From Ariolimax columbianus (taxonomy: Eukaryota; Mollusca; Gastropoda; Stylommatophora; Arionidae), in the NCBI GenBank assembly GCA_036924085.1, contig JAVGWX010000013.1:42911893-42975892 (forward strand): 64,000 bases of DNA, written 5' to 3'. The notes under the pieces were generated by a model. The model was given only the letters and a program-made list of their open reading frames with translations, did no database searches and had not been told where the DNA came from. Below, piece after piece: positions 46,445 to 57,016 of this stretch. The position numbers and the translations under genes are program-made. Each line of letters starts with the position of its first letter. Position 1 is the first letter of the stretch.

Positions 46445-46510
46445 GAAAAAAACAAGAGAAACCTCCCTTACGAACTAAAGGTTTCCATCAGCGACAACAG
46501 ACAACAAAAA
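46445..46510 (-). other. Second copy of the CTGATG..GTAA motif
   Basis: The minus strand reads TTGTCGCTGATGGAAACCTT, then TAGTTCGTAAGGGAGG. Comparable to the motifs at 13075-13140, 48160-48225 and 53850-53900. Confidence 0.35.
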
Positions 46511-46704
46511 TAAGAGCAAAAAATTCGCAGAGGAAGGGAGAAGTGCATACAATCGAGGTATGAACACAAAAATAAGAAACGCAATTTCCTTAGCTGGAAA
46601 GCACATACGAAATCATCACTAGTCTCCTCGCTTGTAGACACGTCAGAGGTTAGATAAATCAAGTGACGTGTTCTTACGTTTTTTCGTGCTAAGTACCTTG
46701 TCTT

Positions 46705-46982
46705 ACTCATCTATGTGTTCATTTCTTCCTTTAATGTATTCGCCTCTTCCTCATCTATGTGTTCATTTCTTCCTTTAATGTATTCGCCTCTTCCTCATCT
46801 ATGTGTTCATTTCTTCCTGTAATGTATTCGCCTCTTCCTCTGCTATGTTTTCATTTCTTCCTTTAATGTATTCGCCTCTTCCTCTGCTATGTGTTCATTT
46901 CTTCCTGTAATGTATTCGCCTCTTCCTCTGCTATGTTTTCATTTCTTCCTTTAATGTATTCGCCTCTTCCTCTGCTATGCGT
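46705..46982 (+). repeat. 44-bp minisatellite, about six copies
   Basis: The unit TTCATTTCTTCCTTTAATGT plus ATTCGCCTCTTCCTCATCTATGTG, with TCTGCTATG(T/G)T variants. It lies directly 3' of a minus-strand LINE RT fragment. Confidence 0.95.
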
Positions 46983-46994
46983 TCCTCGTCATCA

Positions 46995-47264
46995 TCAAGT
47001 GCCATATCTGCAACGGAGGTGGGCGGTAATGGACCCCAGCTGTCTCCGTCTTGCACCAGGATTGTACTCGCAGTCAAACTGTGTCCCGACCACATTCTGA
47101 TGTTGTCTGTCCATCTGTTCCTCTGTCGTCCTCTTGGCTCTCTTGCCCTCTACCCTTCCTTCCAAAATAACTTCTAGTAGACTTTCATGGTGCTTGACAT
47201 GACAAAGGTATTTTATTGTTCTGCTTTTTATTTCATTCAGAAGTGTCTGTTCTTCCTCGTTCAT
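46995..47264 (-). pseudogene. LINE RT C-terminal fragment (FGHI type)
   Basis: The minus frame reads NEIKSRTIKYLCHVKHHESL, LEVILEGRVEGKRAKRTTEE, then QFDCEYNPGARRRQLGSI. IK-x-R-x-(I/L)-x-Y-x-x-HVxxHES and EGKR match the RT C-terminus of this family. No upstream core is present. Confidence 0.7.
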
Positions 47265-47269
47265 CTTCA

Positions 47270-48000
47270 GGCCTCAACTTCAATGACTCTAACGAAGGCA
47301 GCAGTCGACTCAAGGCTCTGTACGCTTCAGCTTCTTGTGGAAAGACACTGGCTGTTGCCAAATGCTACTTCTTTTGTCGGTATACAGTGGATATGACTGC
47401 AAAATATGTTCTGCCTTTCTGGGGGCTGTGCCGCAGGCACAACGGTCTGTAGTGCCAATCTTGAACTTGTTGTACAGATGGCATCTAAGTCTGTTGTGAC
47501 CTGTGCGTAGCCGGAGAATTATCACCTGGTCTCTCCTGGAGAGTTGATGGTAGGCATCGTTTTCTATGTGGCCAGGGTGGTCTTCTTTCCATTTTGCACT
47601 GTACGTTGCCCTGATGAAGGCTTTTGTCTCATTGTACTTGATTTCAGTATCACTCCGCTGCAGCATTCCCCCCTCTCTCGCGAGTCTGTCTGCCTTCTCG
47701 TTGCCTGGAATGTTGCAGTGGACTGGTATCCACTGGACTGTGCTTTTTTTTGAAGCACTCTGGAACAGGCGTTTGAGCGAGTCTGCCAGAGCACCGAGTT
47801 CGTTTTTGTATTGGTTCTTGAGCGCCATTAACACTGCGCGGGCGTCTGTGAAAATGACCACTTGCTTTTCTGCCTGCTATTTATGGTCAATAAGGATTTT
47901 AGCTGCTTGTCTCAGGGCACTGGCTTCGGCACTGAAGTTGCTGCAGAGTCTCCCAGTGGCAAATGCTGCTGAGTATACTAAGTGTCTGTTCCACCTGTAG
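47270..48000 (-). pseudogene. I/Nimb-like LINE copy E: RNase H and finger (divergent subfamily)
   Basis: The minus frame reads MVIFTDARAVLMALKNQYKN, VQWIPVHCNIPGNEKADRLA, RLRTGHNRLRCHLYNKFKIG and CACGTAPRKAEHILQSYPLY. The FTDARA, H-C-N-x-x-GNEKAD and C.CG...EHIL motifs show RNase H plus the terminal finger. The first open frame is 183 residues; the upstream part (FSAEASALRQAAKILIDHK) ends in a stop. It differs from copies A-D at many positions, and no (GAA)n tail is seen. Confidence 0.8.
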
Positions 48001-48159
48001 TTGCTCCAAAACCTCATTATTAGTTTTCCTATCTTTCCAAGAAACTCGTCCAAGTCTTCTGAAAACCCACATTTTAAAGGCCTCGAAAGGCGTATCCGTT
48101 GTCTTAGTCAATGTCCAGGTTTCTACTCTCTTTTATGCGTTAGTTCAAATTCATTTTGT

Positions 48160-48225
48160 TGTAGTGTTTTGTCCCTGATGAAGACCTTTAGGTAGTAACA
48201 TATGTTTGGTTTCCGTTTTCGCCAA
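48160..48225 (+). other. Third copy of the CTGATGA..GTAAC motif
   Basis: Reads TTTGTCCCTGATGAAGACCT, then TTAGGTAGTAACATATG. The CTGATGA box, a short AGACCT/TAGGT hairpin and a GTAAC box parallel 13075-13140. Confidence 0.4.
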
Positions 48226-49084
48226 ATCGCGGTTTCTGACCTTACCTGTAAATGTGTTTTTTTTGGTACTTAAAGATGAAGAAAAATAAGTTCACCAGCG
48301 CCACCAGACACAATAAATGATGATGATGATTAAGCTGTCAAACTGGCAAGAATTGTCTGTTGCACTTTTTTACTATGGAAGTGTGACGTTTTTACGGAAA
48401 GAAAATGTTACTGTTAGATCAGAAATTCACACTTCATATTAAAATACAAGTACCGTTTATTTATTTACATGAAACTGATGCCATACATTTACTCTCTAGC
48501 ACAACAGGTGAGCGACGGTGACAACGAACGGTTCGCGGTGTATTTAGCGAAATGTCTCAGCCACTAATTACTGATGACATAAACAGACTGCATAGACGGT
48601 ACAGAGAGACATACAGAAACAAAGATGGCGCCGTAACTGGCTGCGGGTCTACATTGCTCTACCGTTTTGGTTCATTATGGATGCCGCCAGACAACGGATT
48701 AGCCTGGAATTACCCCACTAGTCGATGACTTACACTTCTGTACACGAACATGTGGTGTTGTTTTCCGTTTGTACTGGTTAATTCGTTCTTTTTTTTGTGG
48801 GGGGGGGGGGGGGTGATTTCTTCCGTCCGATTATCCTGGTTTGGACATCGGCTATATGAATGGCACTCCGCCATTCATGGCCTAGTTCACACGCTGAACT
48901 TCACGAATTTGGCATGTGAGAAATTTAGACACTACTATTGTCAACTGAACACAGCCGGGGAGAGATGCCAGACTCACTCACACGCTGAGTGATGTCCCTA
49001 CGACCTCTTGTGGTTATGGAAAAGACACGACGCACAACGTTAAATGACATCCCCCCCCCCTCCTCCGCTGCCTTGCTGGATGTC
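48226..49084. other. No gene seen
   Basis: Unique sequence, with a poly-G run at 48799-48814. The short frames found lack motifs. Confidence 0.4.
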
Positions 49085-49265
49085 TGTTTACAGGAAAGGC
49101 TTTGGGAGTAAATCCTTAGGAAAAATCTGCATACTATGCGATCTCCAGTCGTCTTGATAAATATCTTGCCCCTGGCCAAAGGTAGCTCAGGACTGGAGAA
49201 TGAGGTTGACAAAAGGCGCAGTTTCTTCCTCACTTTAATCTAAATCAACACGCAGGTCACCCATT
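49085..49265 (+). mobile_element. SINE family C, headless copy
   Basis: Contains CCAGTCGTCTTGATAAATAT, CCCCTGGCCAAAGGTAGCTC, GAGAATGAGGTTGAC and CGCAGTTTCTTCCTC, in the same order as at 22437-22720 and 27992-28295. Confidence 0.65.
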
Positions 49266-49364
49266 TCGGCGGACACAGCAAGAGAAAAGATCGTTAACAT
49301 GGCTGAACAAAGACAGTGGTTTTCATTAGTTGTGATGGACGAACATGACATAAACTGTTGAAAA

Positions 49365-49640
49365 GTCTTATATTTCAGTTCCCAACAGGACACGCCAGTG
49401 TCAATAGTCACTTAAACCCGCATCAATTCGCAGCACCTGCCCTTGTGCAGACATTGCTCTCACGCTCATGAAATAGGTGAACACCTACTCATTGAATGCA
49501 AATCGCTTGCGGACATTAGGACAAGATTCTTACAAACACGGACGACATTTGTTAATACATTGTACGGTGCAGTGAAACAATTCCAAAAGTCCTGAATTTG
49601 GATACAATGGCAGGCTTGCTCAGAGCAGGCTTGCTTATCA
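49365..49640 (+). pseudogene. I-group LINE C-terminus (post-RNase H finger), copy 2
   Basis: The plus strand reads IFQFPTGHASVNSHLNPHQF, then LCRHCSHAHEIGEHLLIEC and SLADIRTRFLQT. It parallels 30885-31135 closely. Here the C-x2-C...H...C finger is readable in one frame after an early slip. Confidence 0.65.
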
Positions 49641-49974
49641 GCTATAAGATAACACCCCCAACAACAACAACAACAACACGAGACAACAAAAGGACACACC
49701 ATTTTCAGCACACCATAACAATGAACCTGAATCGGATGTCCTAACCTGTATTCTGTCAAACGCTACTACTCTATCTTTGATGGCGCCTGCCTGAAAATGA
49801 TGCCTGATTTTTTTTGGTCACTAGCTGAGAAAGAAAATATAATCACAACAGACCAAAATACCTGCATGTCTAATCTTCATCACGTTACTGTAAGACTCAA
49901 AAGGTTTAAACACTAACAAAATCTTACATTCGTATTATCTTACCATTTTTGCACTTTAGTGCCCTGCCTTCTTT

Positions 49975-50014
49975 GTCTATCGCTTTCTATCTCTCTCTTT
50001 CTTTCTCTTTCTTA

Positions 50015-50060
<46 letters not shown>

Positions 50061-50528
50061 GTTTTATTTAAATTGTATCTCTACAAATCGCTAATTTCAT
50101 AAAGAATTTAGTTTTCATTTTAATTTCCTATACCCACTCCACTCCTTTTCTCTGTGTCTTTATCTCCATATCTCTCTCTCTCTCTCTCTCTCTCACTCTC
50201 TCTCTGTCCCTCACCCCTTATGTGTTCAATTTAATCGCTTCCCTCTCTCGCATCTTTCTCTATGTCTCTATCTGTATGTCTCTCACAACACCGCCTTAGG
50301 AAATAGAGAAATAAGTATAACGTTACAAAAAAATATATCTCACCTCATGTTTTCAATTTAATGGCCTCTTTTTCGCTTTCTCTCTCTCTCTCTCTCTTTC
50401 TCTCTCTATATATTTATCTATCTCTCTTCTATGTCTTTAGGACCATCTCTCTCTCACACACCTTGTTTTTAATTTAATCGCATCTCTCTCTCTCTCAGTC
50501 ACTCTCTCTCTCTCTCTCTGTCACTCTC

Positions 50529-50563
<35 letters not shown>

Positions 50564-50565
50564 CC
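49975..50565 (+). repeat. (CT)n-rich low-complexity region
   Basis: Repeated TCTCTCTCTC blocks (49975-50060, 50170-50220, 50375-50420, 50480-50565) alternate with AT-rich gaps carrying similar phrases such as TTCAATTTAATCGC, so the whole 150-bp block looks duplicated several times. Confidence 0.85.
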
Positions 50566-51424
50566 ATTGCATCTGCCACTGTTTCAAATGAGAATTAGTT
50601 GAGTTTTAAAAAAATATATTGAATTCTCTTTTTCTCTTTCCCTCCACTTTCTTCTCACAATATCTCTAATCTCTTGTCAGAGTGATGTTTTACTTTCTAT
50701 CCCATATTCTTCACACACTTCCCCTCCCACCTAAGAAAGACTTTCCACCAAATCGGTTCTTTCACTAACAGTTGAATATGCATCCTATATCATCCTCGTT
50801 TTGTCTATCTCTTCCACTCACTACATGTAAACTCTTATTTTTCATTTTCTTCTTCTTTTTCTTGTTGTTTACTTCTTCTTTCTCTTTTTCTTCTTCTTTT
50901 GATTCTCCAGAAACCAAACTGTTCTCTTTTTATTAGTTTATCATACATTCTGGATTGCATGTGAAGTGTCAAGTCTTCTCTCAAACACTGGAAGCTACTC
51001 CACACACTTCAGACGTCTGGTCTGCATGAACAGGATTTGGAGAAAAGGATAGGGAGGGGAGGGGGGGGGGGAGTTGTGCAATACTAAAAGTCGAAGACCA
51101 ATAAGCGTATACTTCCATTTGGCTGTGCTCCCCAAATTTTTCAACATGGCGGATCGACATGGATTTATCCATGGCAACAGAGATCTGTCTCCAATTAATG
51201 AGTTATCGCTCTTATCTAGGTGATCACGTTTGCTTTAGTCTGTTTAAATGTATGGTTAGCCTATCCGTTCTACCACTATTACTATTTCATGATAGCAGTT
51301 ATAAGCCCTTTTTTGTTATGGTTGTTTTAACAAGCTGTTATTTAACGTGACATGTCCGTGTCCGTTTGTGTATACTTCTATTTCTCCTATCTTAACCAAC
51401 TTTACGATAACCTCATCAACATTT
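50566..51424. other. No gene seen
   Basis: Pyrimidine-rich to unique sequence. A poly-G run lies at 51055-51073. No supported ORF. Confidence 0.4.
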
Positions 51425-51900
51425 AGCATGTTCTTTGCAGAACGTCGCTCTCACAACAGCCGATCTGTAAGACTATCGATCTTTGGCCAGAACGTCGCTC
51501 TCACAACAGCCAATCTGTAAGACTCGATCTCTGGCCAGAACGTCGCTCTCACAACAGCCGATCTGTGAGACTCTCGATCTCTAGCCAGAACGTCGCTCTC
51601 ACAACAGCCGATCTGTAAGACTCGATCTCTAGCCAGAACGTCGCTCTCACAACAGTCGATCTGTAAGACTCGATCTCTAGCCAGAACGTCGCTCTCACAA
51701 CAGCCGATTTGTAAGACTCTCGATCTCTAGCCAGAACATCGCTCTCACAACAGCCGATCTGTAAGACTCTCGATCTCTAGCCAGAACGTCGCTCTCACAA
51801 CAGCCGATTTGTAAGACTCGCGATCTCTAGCCAGAACATCGCTCTCACAACAGCCGATCTGTAAGCCTCTCGATCTTTAGCCAGATCTCCCGCATCTGTC
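51425..51900 (-). repeat. About 50-bp array made of LINE C-terminal codons
   Basis: About nine units of CCAGAACGTCGCTCTCACAA plus CAGCCGATCTGTAAGACTCTCGATCTCTAG. On the minus strand each unit encodes roughly DRESYRSAVVRATFWLE, equivalent to the SFRRAVMGET end of the RT relic at 40320-40610. The last unit (51425-51450) carries the natural end FCKEHAKC and a stop. Confidence 0.85.
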
Positions 51901-52450
51901 GCTGTCATCTTCAGGACCTCCGTGATGTCTTATGTCCATCTTCTCGTTTGTCTGCTTCTGCCCTGCTTTCCAGGCACCTTACCCTCCAATATCGTTCTCT
52001 CCAGGTCATTATGGCGAATGATGTGACCAAAATATCTTAGTTTTCTGAACAATATCGTGTTCACTTACCATTTTTCTCGATATCCAGTTCTTGTGAATTA
52101 TCTGCATTTTTCCTGTTTCACTATTCATGGTATTTTGAGCACCTATCTGTGGCATTTTAGCTCAAAAGGTTCAATCCTTTTCTCAAGTGTTTGTGTGGTG
52201 GTCCATGTTTCACATCAGTACGATGCCACTGGGAAGATGCTAGTTCGCAGGATTGTTATTATGCTCATCATTCTATTAGAGTTCTGCCACGAGTTTCTCA
52301 TTGTATTCCCTTTCTGCATTGCCATATCCATACTTCCTTCAGGCAATCTGTATTGTTGCTTATAATTGAGCCGAGGTACTCAAAGCTTGTGACTTTTACA
52401 ATCTTGTGTTGGTCTAGAATAACTTTATGTTTGGTCATTGTCCTGTCTGC
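51880..52450 (-). pseudogene. LINE RT C-terminal relic (FGHI type)
   Basis: The minus strand reads HKIVKVTSFEYLGSIISNNT, then, with slips, RKLRYFGHIIRHNDLERTIL, EGKVPGKQGRSRQTRRW and DITEVLKM. Order and motifs match RT C-termini. It is truncated upstream and flows into the tandem array at its 3' end. Confidence 0.75.
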
Positions 52451-53060
52451 AACCTAGAGAGCTGAAATTGTGTACACAACCTCTACTAGGACTGACTTAT
52501 TAATCATTCTAACGTTGACGGATTCTCCTTTTATAGCAACAAAAAACATATTGTAGTTTAATAACAGATTTTATCGACAACGTAGTTTTAAATTTTTCAA
52601 TGGTTTATATTTACTTGTTATACATTTAAATAGTTATTATTTCACGTTATTCTCTGCGTCAGTCCGGCATATGTGCCGTGTGGGTAGAAGTCAACAATAT
52701 TCTTTATGCGTCCAGATCTTTTGCAACGCTGTACCAATGCGCACGTAGTTCTTTGGACAATTTATTTCGTCATCACCTGGACGTGTGCAGGCATATGACC
52801 ACCAAAACGTTGTTCTCATTGTCCCTCTGTTATCAGGGATGCATACTACGTGTATAATCCAGCGATGTTTGCAGGATATAGTTGCTTCCACAATGTACCG
52901 AAACAAAGTCTGATATCGAATTTCTTCGTTTCAAATGTTATCCCTTATCTAAATCTTTTTAGTACGCGTCGTTCCATTGCTCTCTCATTGCTTCTCAGCA
53001 TCTGTTTTGCGCGTTCAACGCTTCGCATCCGTAACTCATTGCTGGAATGACAATGGAATT
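52451..53060. other. No gene seen
   Basis: AT-rich unique sequence; short frames have no motif. Confidence 0.4.
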
Positions 53061-53061
53061 A

Positions 53062-53447
53062 TTCTTCCTCTTCTTCTTCGTACGCTGTCAGACGTCAACT
53101 TGAATTTGTTCGAAGAAAGCAGCTGTCATCCTGAGGCTGTCTACACTGCCATAGAGCTTGTCTAGTGTTGGCACTGGTGATAGCCACATGATGTCGGGCA
53201 ATTTTGCAGCAGATATTCAGCGGTCATTTTCCCTGTACCAAAAGGTGCATTCGTCAGTAGCACCTATCTTCAGTTTGTTGAATAGATGGTACCTCAGTCT
53301 GTTGTGGCCTGTGCGGAGTCTGAAGACCACAACCCGCTCTCTTCTGTTCAACTGGTAGTAGGCATAATTTTTTGTGTAGCCAGTATGTTCTGTTTCCCAT
53401 TTGGCCATGTATCTGGCCCTAATAAACATTTTGGACTCTTCGTATGA
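53062..53447 (-). pseudogene. I/Nimb-like LINE copy D: 3' terminal fragment
   Basis: The minus frame reads IRARYMAKWETEHTGYTKNY, RLRTGHNRLRYHLFNKLKIG and CTFWYRENDR, where other copies have C.CGTGKM, so a slip breaks the finger. The 3' end GACGTCTGACAGCGTACGAA and a short (GAA)n tail are present. About 380 bp survive. Confidence 0.85.
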
Positions 53448-54460
53448 CCATGGAATTGAAAGTGTGTCCTCTCGCTGTGGTATATTTCATCTCTTGGAGT
53501 ATTGGCTTATTGGAGATACAAAAATACCAAGCTGCTTTTTGTATATAGGAGTTAACATTCTCTATGGTTTCCTCTCCTAGCTTGATGTCCTGCTTTGGGC
53601 AGTAAGGGTTTTTGAGTTATTGTGTTTTACTTTGATTTATTTTCAGACTAAAAAAGCTCTGCTGACCTCATTTAGGTCGTTCAAGGATTGTTGCAGATCC
53701 TAAATGCCACTCGACATCTATATTTACACCTCTTTTGATCCAAAGTAATTGACGGACAATCTCTCTGGGGGTCGTTGTTAACACATTCATTATTCTGTCT
53801 CGTTCATCGCGTCTAGTTTTTTTCTGGTGATTTGTTCATCATTTTCATTTCGTTGTTTATCCCTGACGAAAGCATTGCAACCGTAATGTGGGTATTATTT
53901 GTGTGTGTGTGTGTGTGTGTGTGGGGGGGGGGGGGTGTTATTTTGTGTGGACACTGAGATATTCCCTATAATTTTGTAATCAACTTTAAATCTTCAAAGA
54001 TATTCTCTGTGATAGCTGTTTATATTTCGTAGTAAATTTGGGAATTTTACAGTAGTTACAAATGAATAGTAACATATGACGTAACAGTGGTTGTGTTAGT
54101 GGGTCTGATATTACTAATCATACATTGCGCTGATAACGCTGATAAGAACATTCGAAAGAGTTCACATAAATTGGAGAACTGACGCACTGACATCAACTAC
54201 TTAATAGTGGAAACTATCATGCAAACAAGATGAAATGGAAAAAATGATTATTGAAACGGACTTCACTGCATCCAAGCGCTTTCATAATGATGTCCCTTTT
54301 TCTCTGCTGAAATTGTTTACGATAGAGCATGAACTCTCTTGCTCCCGAGGGAGCTCGGAAATTTTCCCTGAACTTTGAAAAGAACCAATTTTCAGCTGGG
54401 TTGACTGGAAGAGGCAGTCATATTATAAAAACACACACGACAAGCTGTTACAATTAGCAC
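53448..54460. other. No gene seen; contains fourth CTGACGA motif and a GT/G run
   Basis: A motif CCCTGACGAAAGCATTGCAA-CCGTAATGTGGG at 53860-53895 resembles the element at 13075-13140. (GT)n and poly-G occupy 53906-53937. The rest is unique. Confidence 0.4.
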
Positions 54461-55055
54461 GGGATCACGATATTGAACAGTGGATGAGCTGCACCTGTCC
54501 GCGACCCACAGTTCACTGCTAACATCCGGGCCAGTGAACCAGAGCTGCCACGACCCGTAGTTCATTGCTAACATCAGGGCCAGTGAACCAGAGCTGCCAC
54601 GACTCGTAGTTCACTGCTAACATCCGGGCCAGTGAACCAGAGCTGTCAGCGACCCATAGTTCGCTGCTAACATCAGGGCCAGCGAACCAGAGCTACCACG
54701 ACCCATAGTTCCCTGCTAACATAAGATCCAGCGAACCAGAGTTCTCAACGACCCATAGTTCACTGCTAACATCAGGGCCAGCGAACCAGAGATGCCACGA
54801 CCCATCTACACCTCCACGCGGTGATCCCGGATAACATGCTGCAAGAGGGTAGACTGGCTAATGAGAAGAGATCGAAGAGAGAAGGCTAGCCCGGTACCCC
54901 AAAAATTCCTGCTGAAGTCAGATGTGTCGGGCGGCAATGTGCAAATATTACAGTCAAGCTGTGAACTACGACACAATGCATTCCGGTCTCTGAACAACAT
55001 CCTGCTGCTTGTAAAGCACTTTTCACGGTTTGGTAGTGGGAGATTGAGAAGGAGC

Positions 55056-55090
<35 letters not shown>

Positions 55091-55236
55091 TTAAGAAAAA
55101 GAAGAAGAAGAAGAAAAAGAAGAAACAGAAGAAGAAGAAGAAGAAGAAGAAGAAGAAGAAGAAGAAGAAGAAGAAGATTAAGAAGAAGAAGAAGAAGAAG
55201 AAGAAGATTAAGAAGAAGAAGAAGAAGAAGAAGAAA
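54461..55236 (+). mobile_element. SINE family A with internal tandem expansion and long (GAA)n tail
   Basis: Begins GGGATCACGATATTGAACAG, without the tRNA head. The segment GACCCATAGTTCACTGCTAA plus CATCAGGGCCAGCGAACCAGAGCTGCCAC, single in other copies, is repeated about six times (54500-54800). The normal 3' body then follows (GTGATCCCGGATAACATGCT, CAGATGTGTCGGGCGGCAAT, TTTGGTAGTGGGAGATTGAG), and the tail runs about 190 bp. Confidence 0.85.
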
Positions 55237-55850
55237 AAGGGCACAACGTAATTTAATCCTTGTAGGTTGGAATTGTAAACCAGTAAGATAGTTCTAGTCC
55301 CATAACATGCACCTCTGTTGTCGATGAAGTGTTGGAGGGCTGAGATGAGGTGGCAAGTTCCTTTCCTAGCTGCCTTCCTAATATTAAAGCAGGTACACAT
55401 TTACAACTACATTAACTGGAGCTTTAAATAACGACGATCAAACCCGGTACCTTTTCTATGAAAAACAGGCGCTCTATCTGTATAATATTCTTAATTCTTA
55501 GTCGACCTGTACTCCTACAGGGGCAGATGTCCCTGTGCAGGTCTCCGCTCTGGTATGAGCTGGATATAGCCTGGAGAAGAGTTTTCTATTTAGCGGGCTA
55601 GGCTCGAGCAGCTTAATACTCCGCTGCGTTATGACAAGCGTTTATGGAGGGTGGTTTACCGATGTGTGAGTCCATCTTTACAGACTCAACCACTAGAGCA
55701 AAGTAGTCCCGCATCCTGTTAGGCACCATCTATGCTGTTCTAAACAAACCACCTAACCATGGCCGGTGTTATGCCATGTTGAACAGTTATTCGCCTATTG
55801 CTCTCTGTCAGGCTGTGCTGCTATTCTTGTTCTTGTCATACACAAATACC
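55237..55850. other. No gene seen
   Basis: Unique sequence without recognisable motifs. Confidence 0.35.
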
Positions 55851-55851
55851 C

Positions 55852-56075
55852 CGGCAGACCAGAGTATAAGATTTGCCTCTATAAATCCCGTGTCATCTCA
55901 ATGCATGTGTATGGCTCAGAAACCTGGACTGCCTTAGATGGAAATAAGAAGCCACTTGAAGTCTTCCACATGCGCAACCAACAAAGCATCCTCGGAGTAA
56001 GTTGGTAAGATCTAGTCACCGAATCTGAGATACCCCGACGGACACGACTCAAGATCATTATTTAATCTTGGATCA
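55852..56075 (+). pseudogene. LINE RT post-thumb fragment
   Basis: The plus frame reads YKICLYKSRVISMHVYGSET, WTALDGNKKPLEVFHMRNQQ, SILGVSW, a stop, then LVTESEIPRRTRLKII. K-x-x-V-x-x-x-(L/H)-x-YG-x-E-T-W ... F-H-M-R-x-(Q/R)-x-x-ILG-(I/V)-x-W is a well-known RT C-terminal block. Confidence 0.75.
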
Positions 56076-56164
56076 GCGCCCACCATTTTTCTTCGGCCAC
56101 TCCACTCTCAAACCGTCTCAGCCCGTCAATTCTCTCAGTTGTCCATTAAATCAGGAGTTGGAAA

Positions 56165-57010
56165 AATTCGAACCCCTATGGGGGCCGCCTGCGCAACATT
56201 TGTCTCCCGTCTGCTCTGTATGCTGCCTGGGACTCAGCTACTTTCCCTTTTCTCACCTCCATTTCGTCATCAGTGGTTAAATGCTGATCTCCCAGAACTT
56301 CATCTTCGTGTCCAAACATGTGAAAATCGTTTGGAGCGAGGTTTGGACTGTAAGGTGGATGTGGCAATACCTCGCAGCCACACGAGGGCGAGCGTTATCT
56401 TGCAAGAGCAGGACGCCCTTTGTGATAAAACCAGGCCGTGTTTTTCAGCAGACGCACATCACTCAAAATGCGTACATACTGTTTTCTGTTGATAGTGGCA
56501 CCATGGGATAGAAAATCAACATAGATGTTGCCAAGTTTGTCCCAGAAAACACCCGCCATCACTTTACCTGCACATGTAATTGTTCTAAACTTTGTGAGTG
56601 GTGGTGATTGCGTATGCTTCCACTTCTTGGATGCTGGTTTCGATTCTGAGGTGTAATGAATGTAGTGTAGCGATCCAAAAAGTCATGTCATTCCATGTCA
56701 AAACGATCATACAATTCAGTGCAGGCTTGAATTCTTCTCTGCCGATCAAAAGGAAAAAAGTTGTCTTAACACGCAACGTGCACTAACCTTCTGTAAATGA
56801 AAATGTTTATGAATGATAGTGTTCACCGTACTCAGAGAAAAACTTGCTACTTGTGCAATTTCGCGACAGGTTATGCCTCGATTTTCCAGGATAAAGCGTC
56901 CACAATCTGGATATTCACAGAAATGACTGTGGTGGGTTGAGAGCCACCACGGCCGGGATCATCACTCCCGGATGTATGACCTTCTCTAAAACGTTTACAC
57001 CTATCAAATG
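56165..57010 (-). pseudogene. Mariner-family transposase, frameshifted relic
   Basis: Read on the minus strand over several frames: helix-turn-helix remnants (DDPGRGGSQPTT, ENRGITCREIAQVASFSLST), KVSARCVLRQLF, KWKHTQSPPLTKFRTITCAG, KVMAGVFWDKLGNIYVDF, INRKQYVRIL, LLQDNARPRVAARY and HPPYSPNLAPNDFHMFG. These follow the order of mariner transposases (D,D34D). The Asp in QDNAR and in LAPND are present but lie in different frames; the first Asp (DETW in the family) is not visible. Non-functional. Terminal repeats were not identified. Confidence 0.85.
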
Positions 57011-57016
57011 TCTTAC

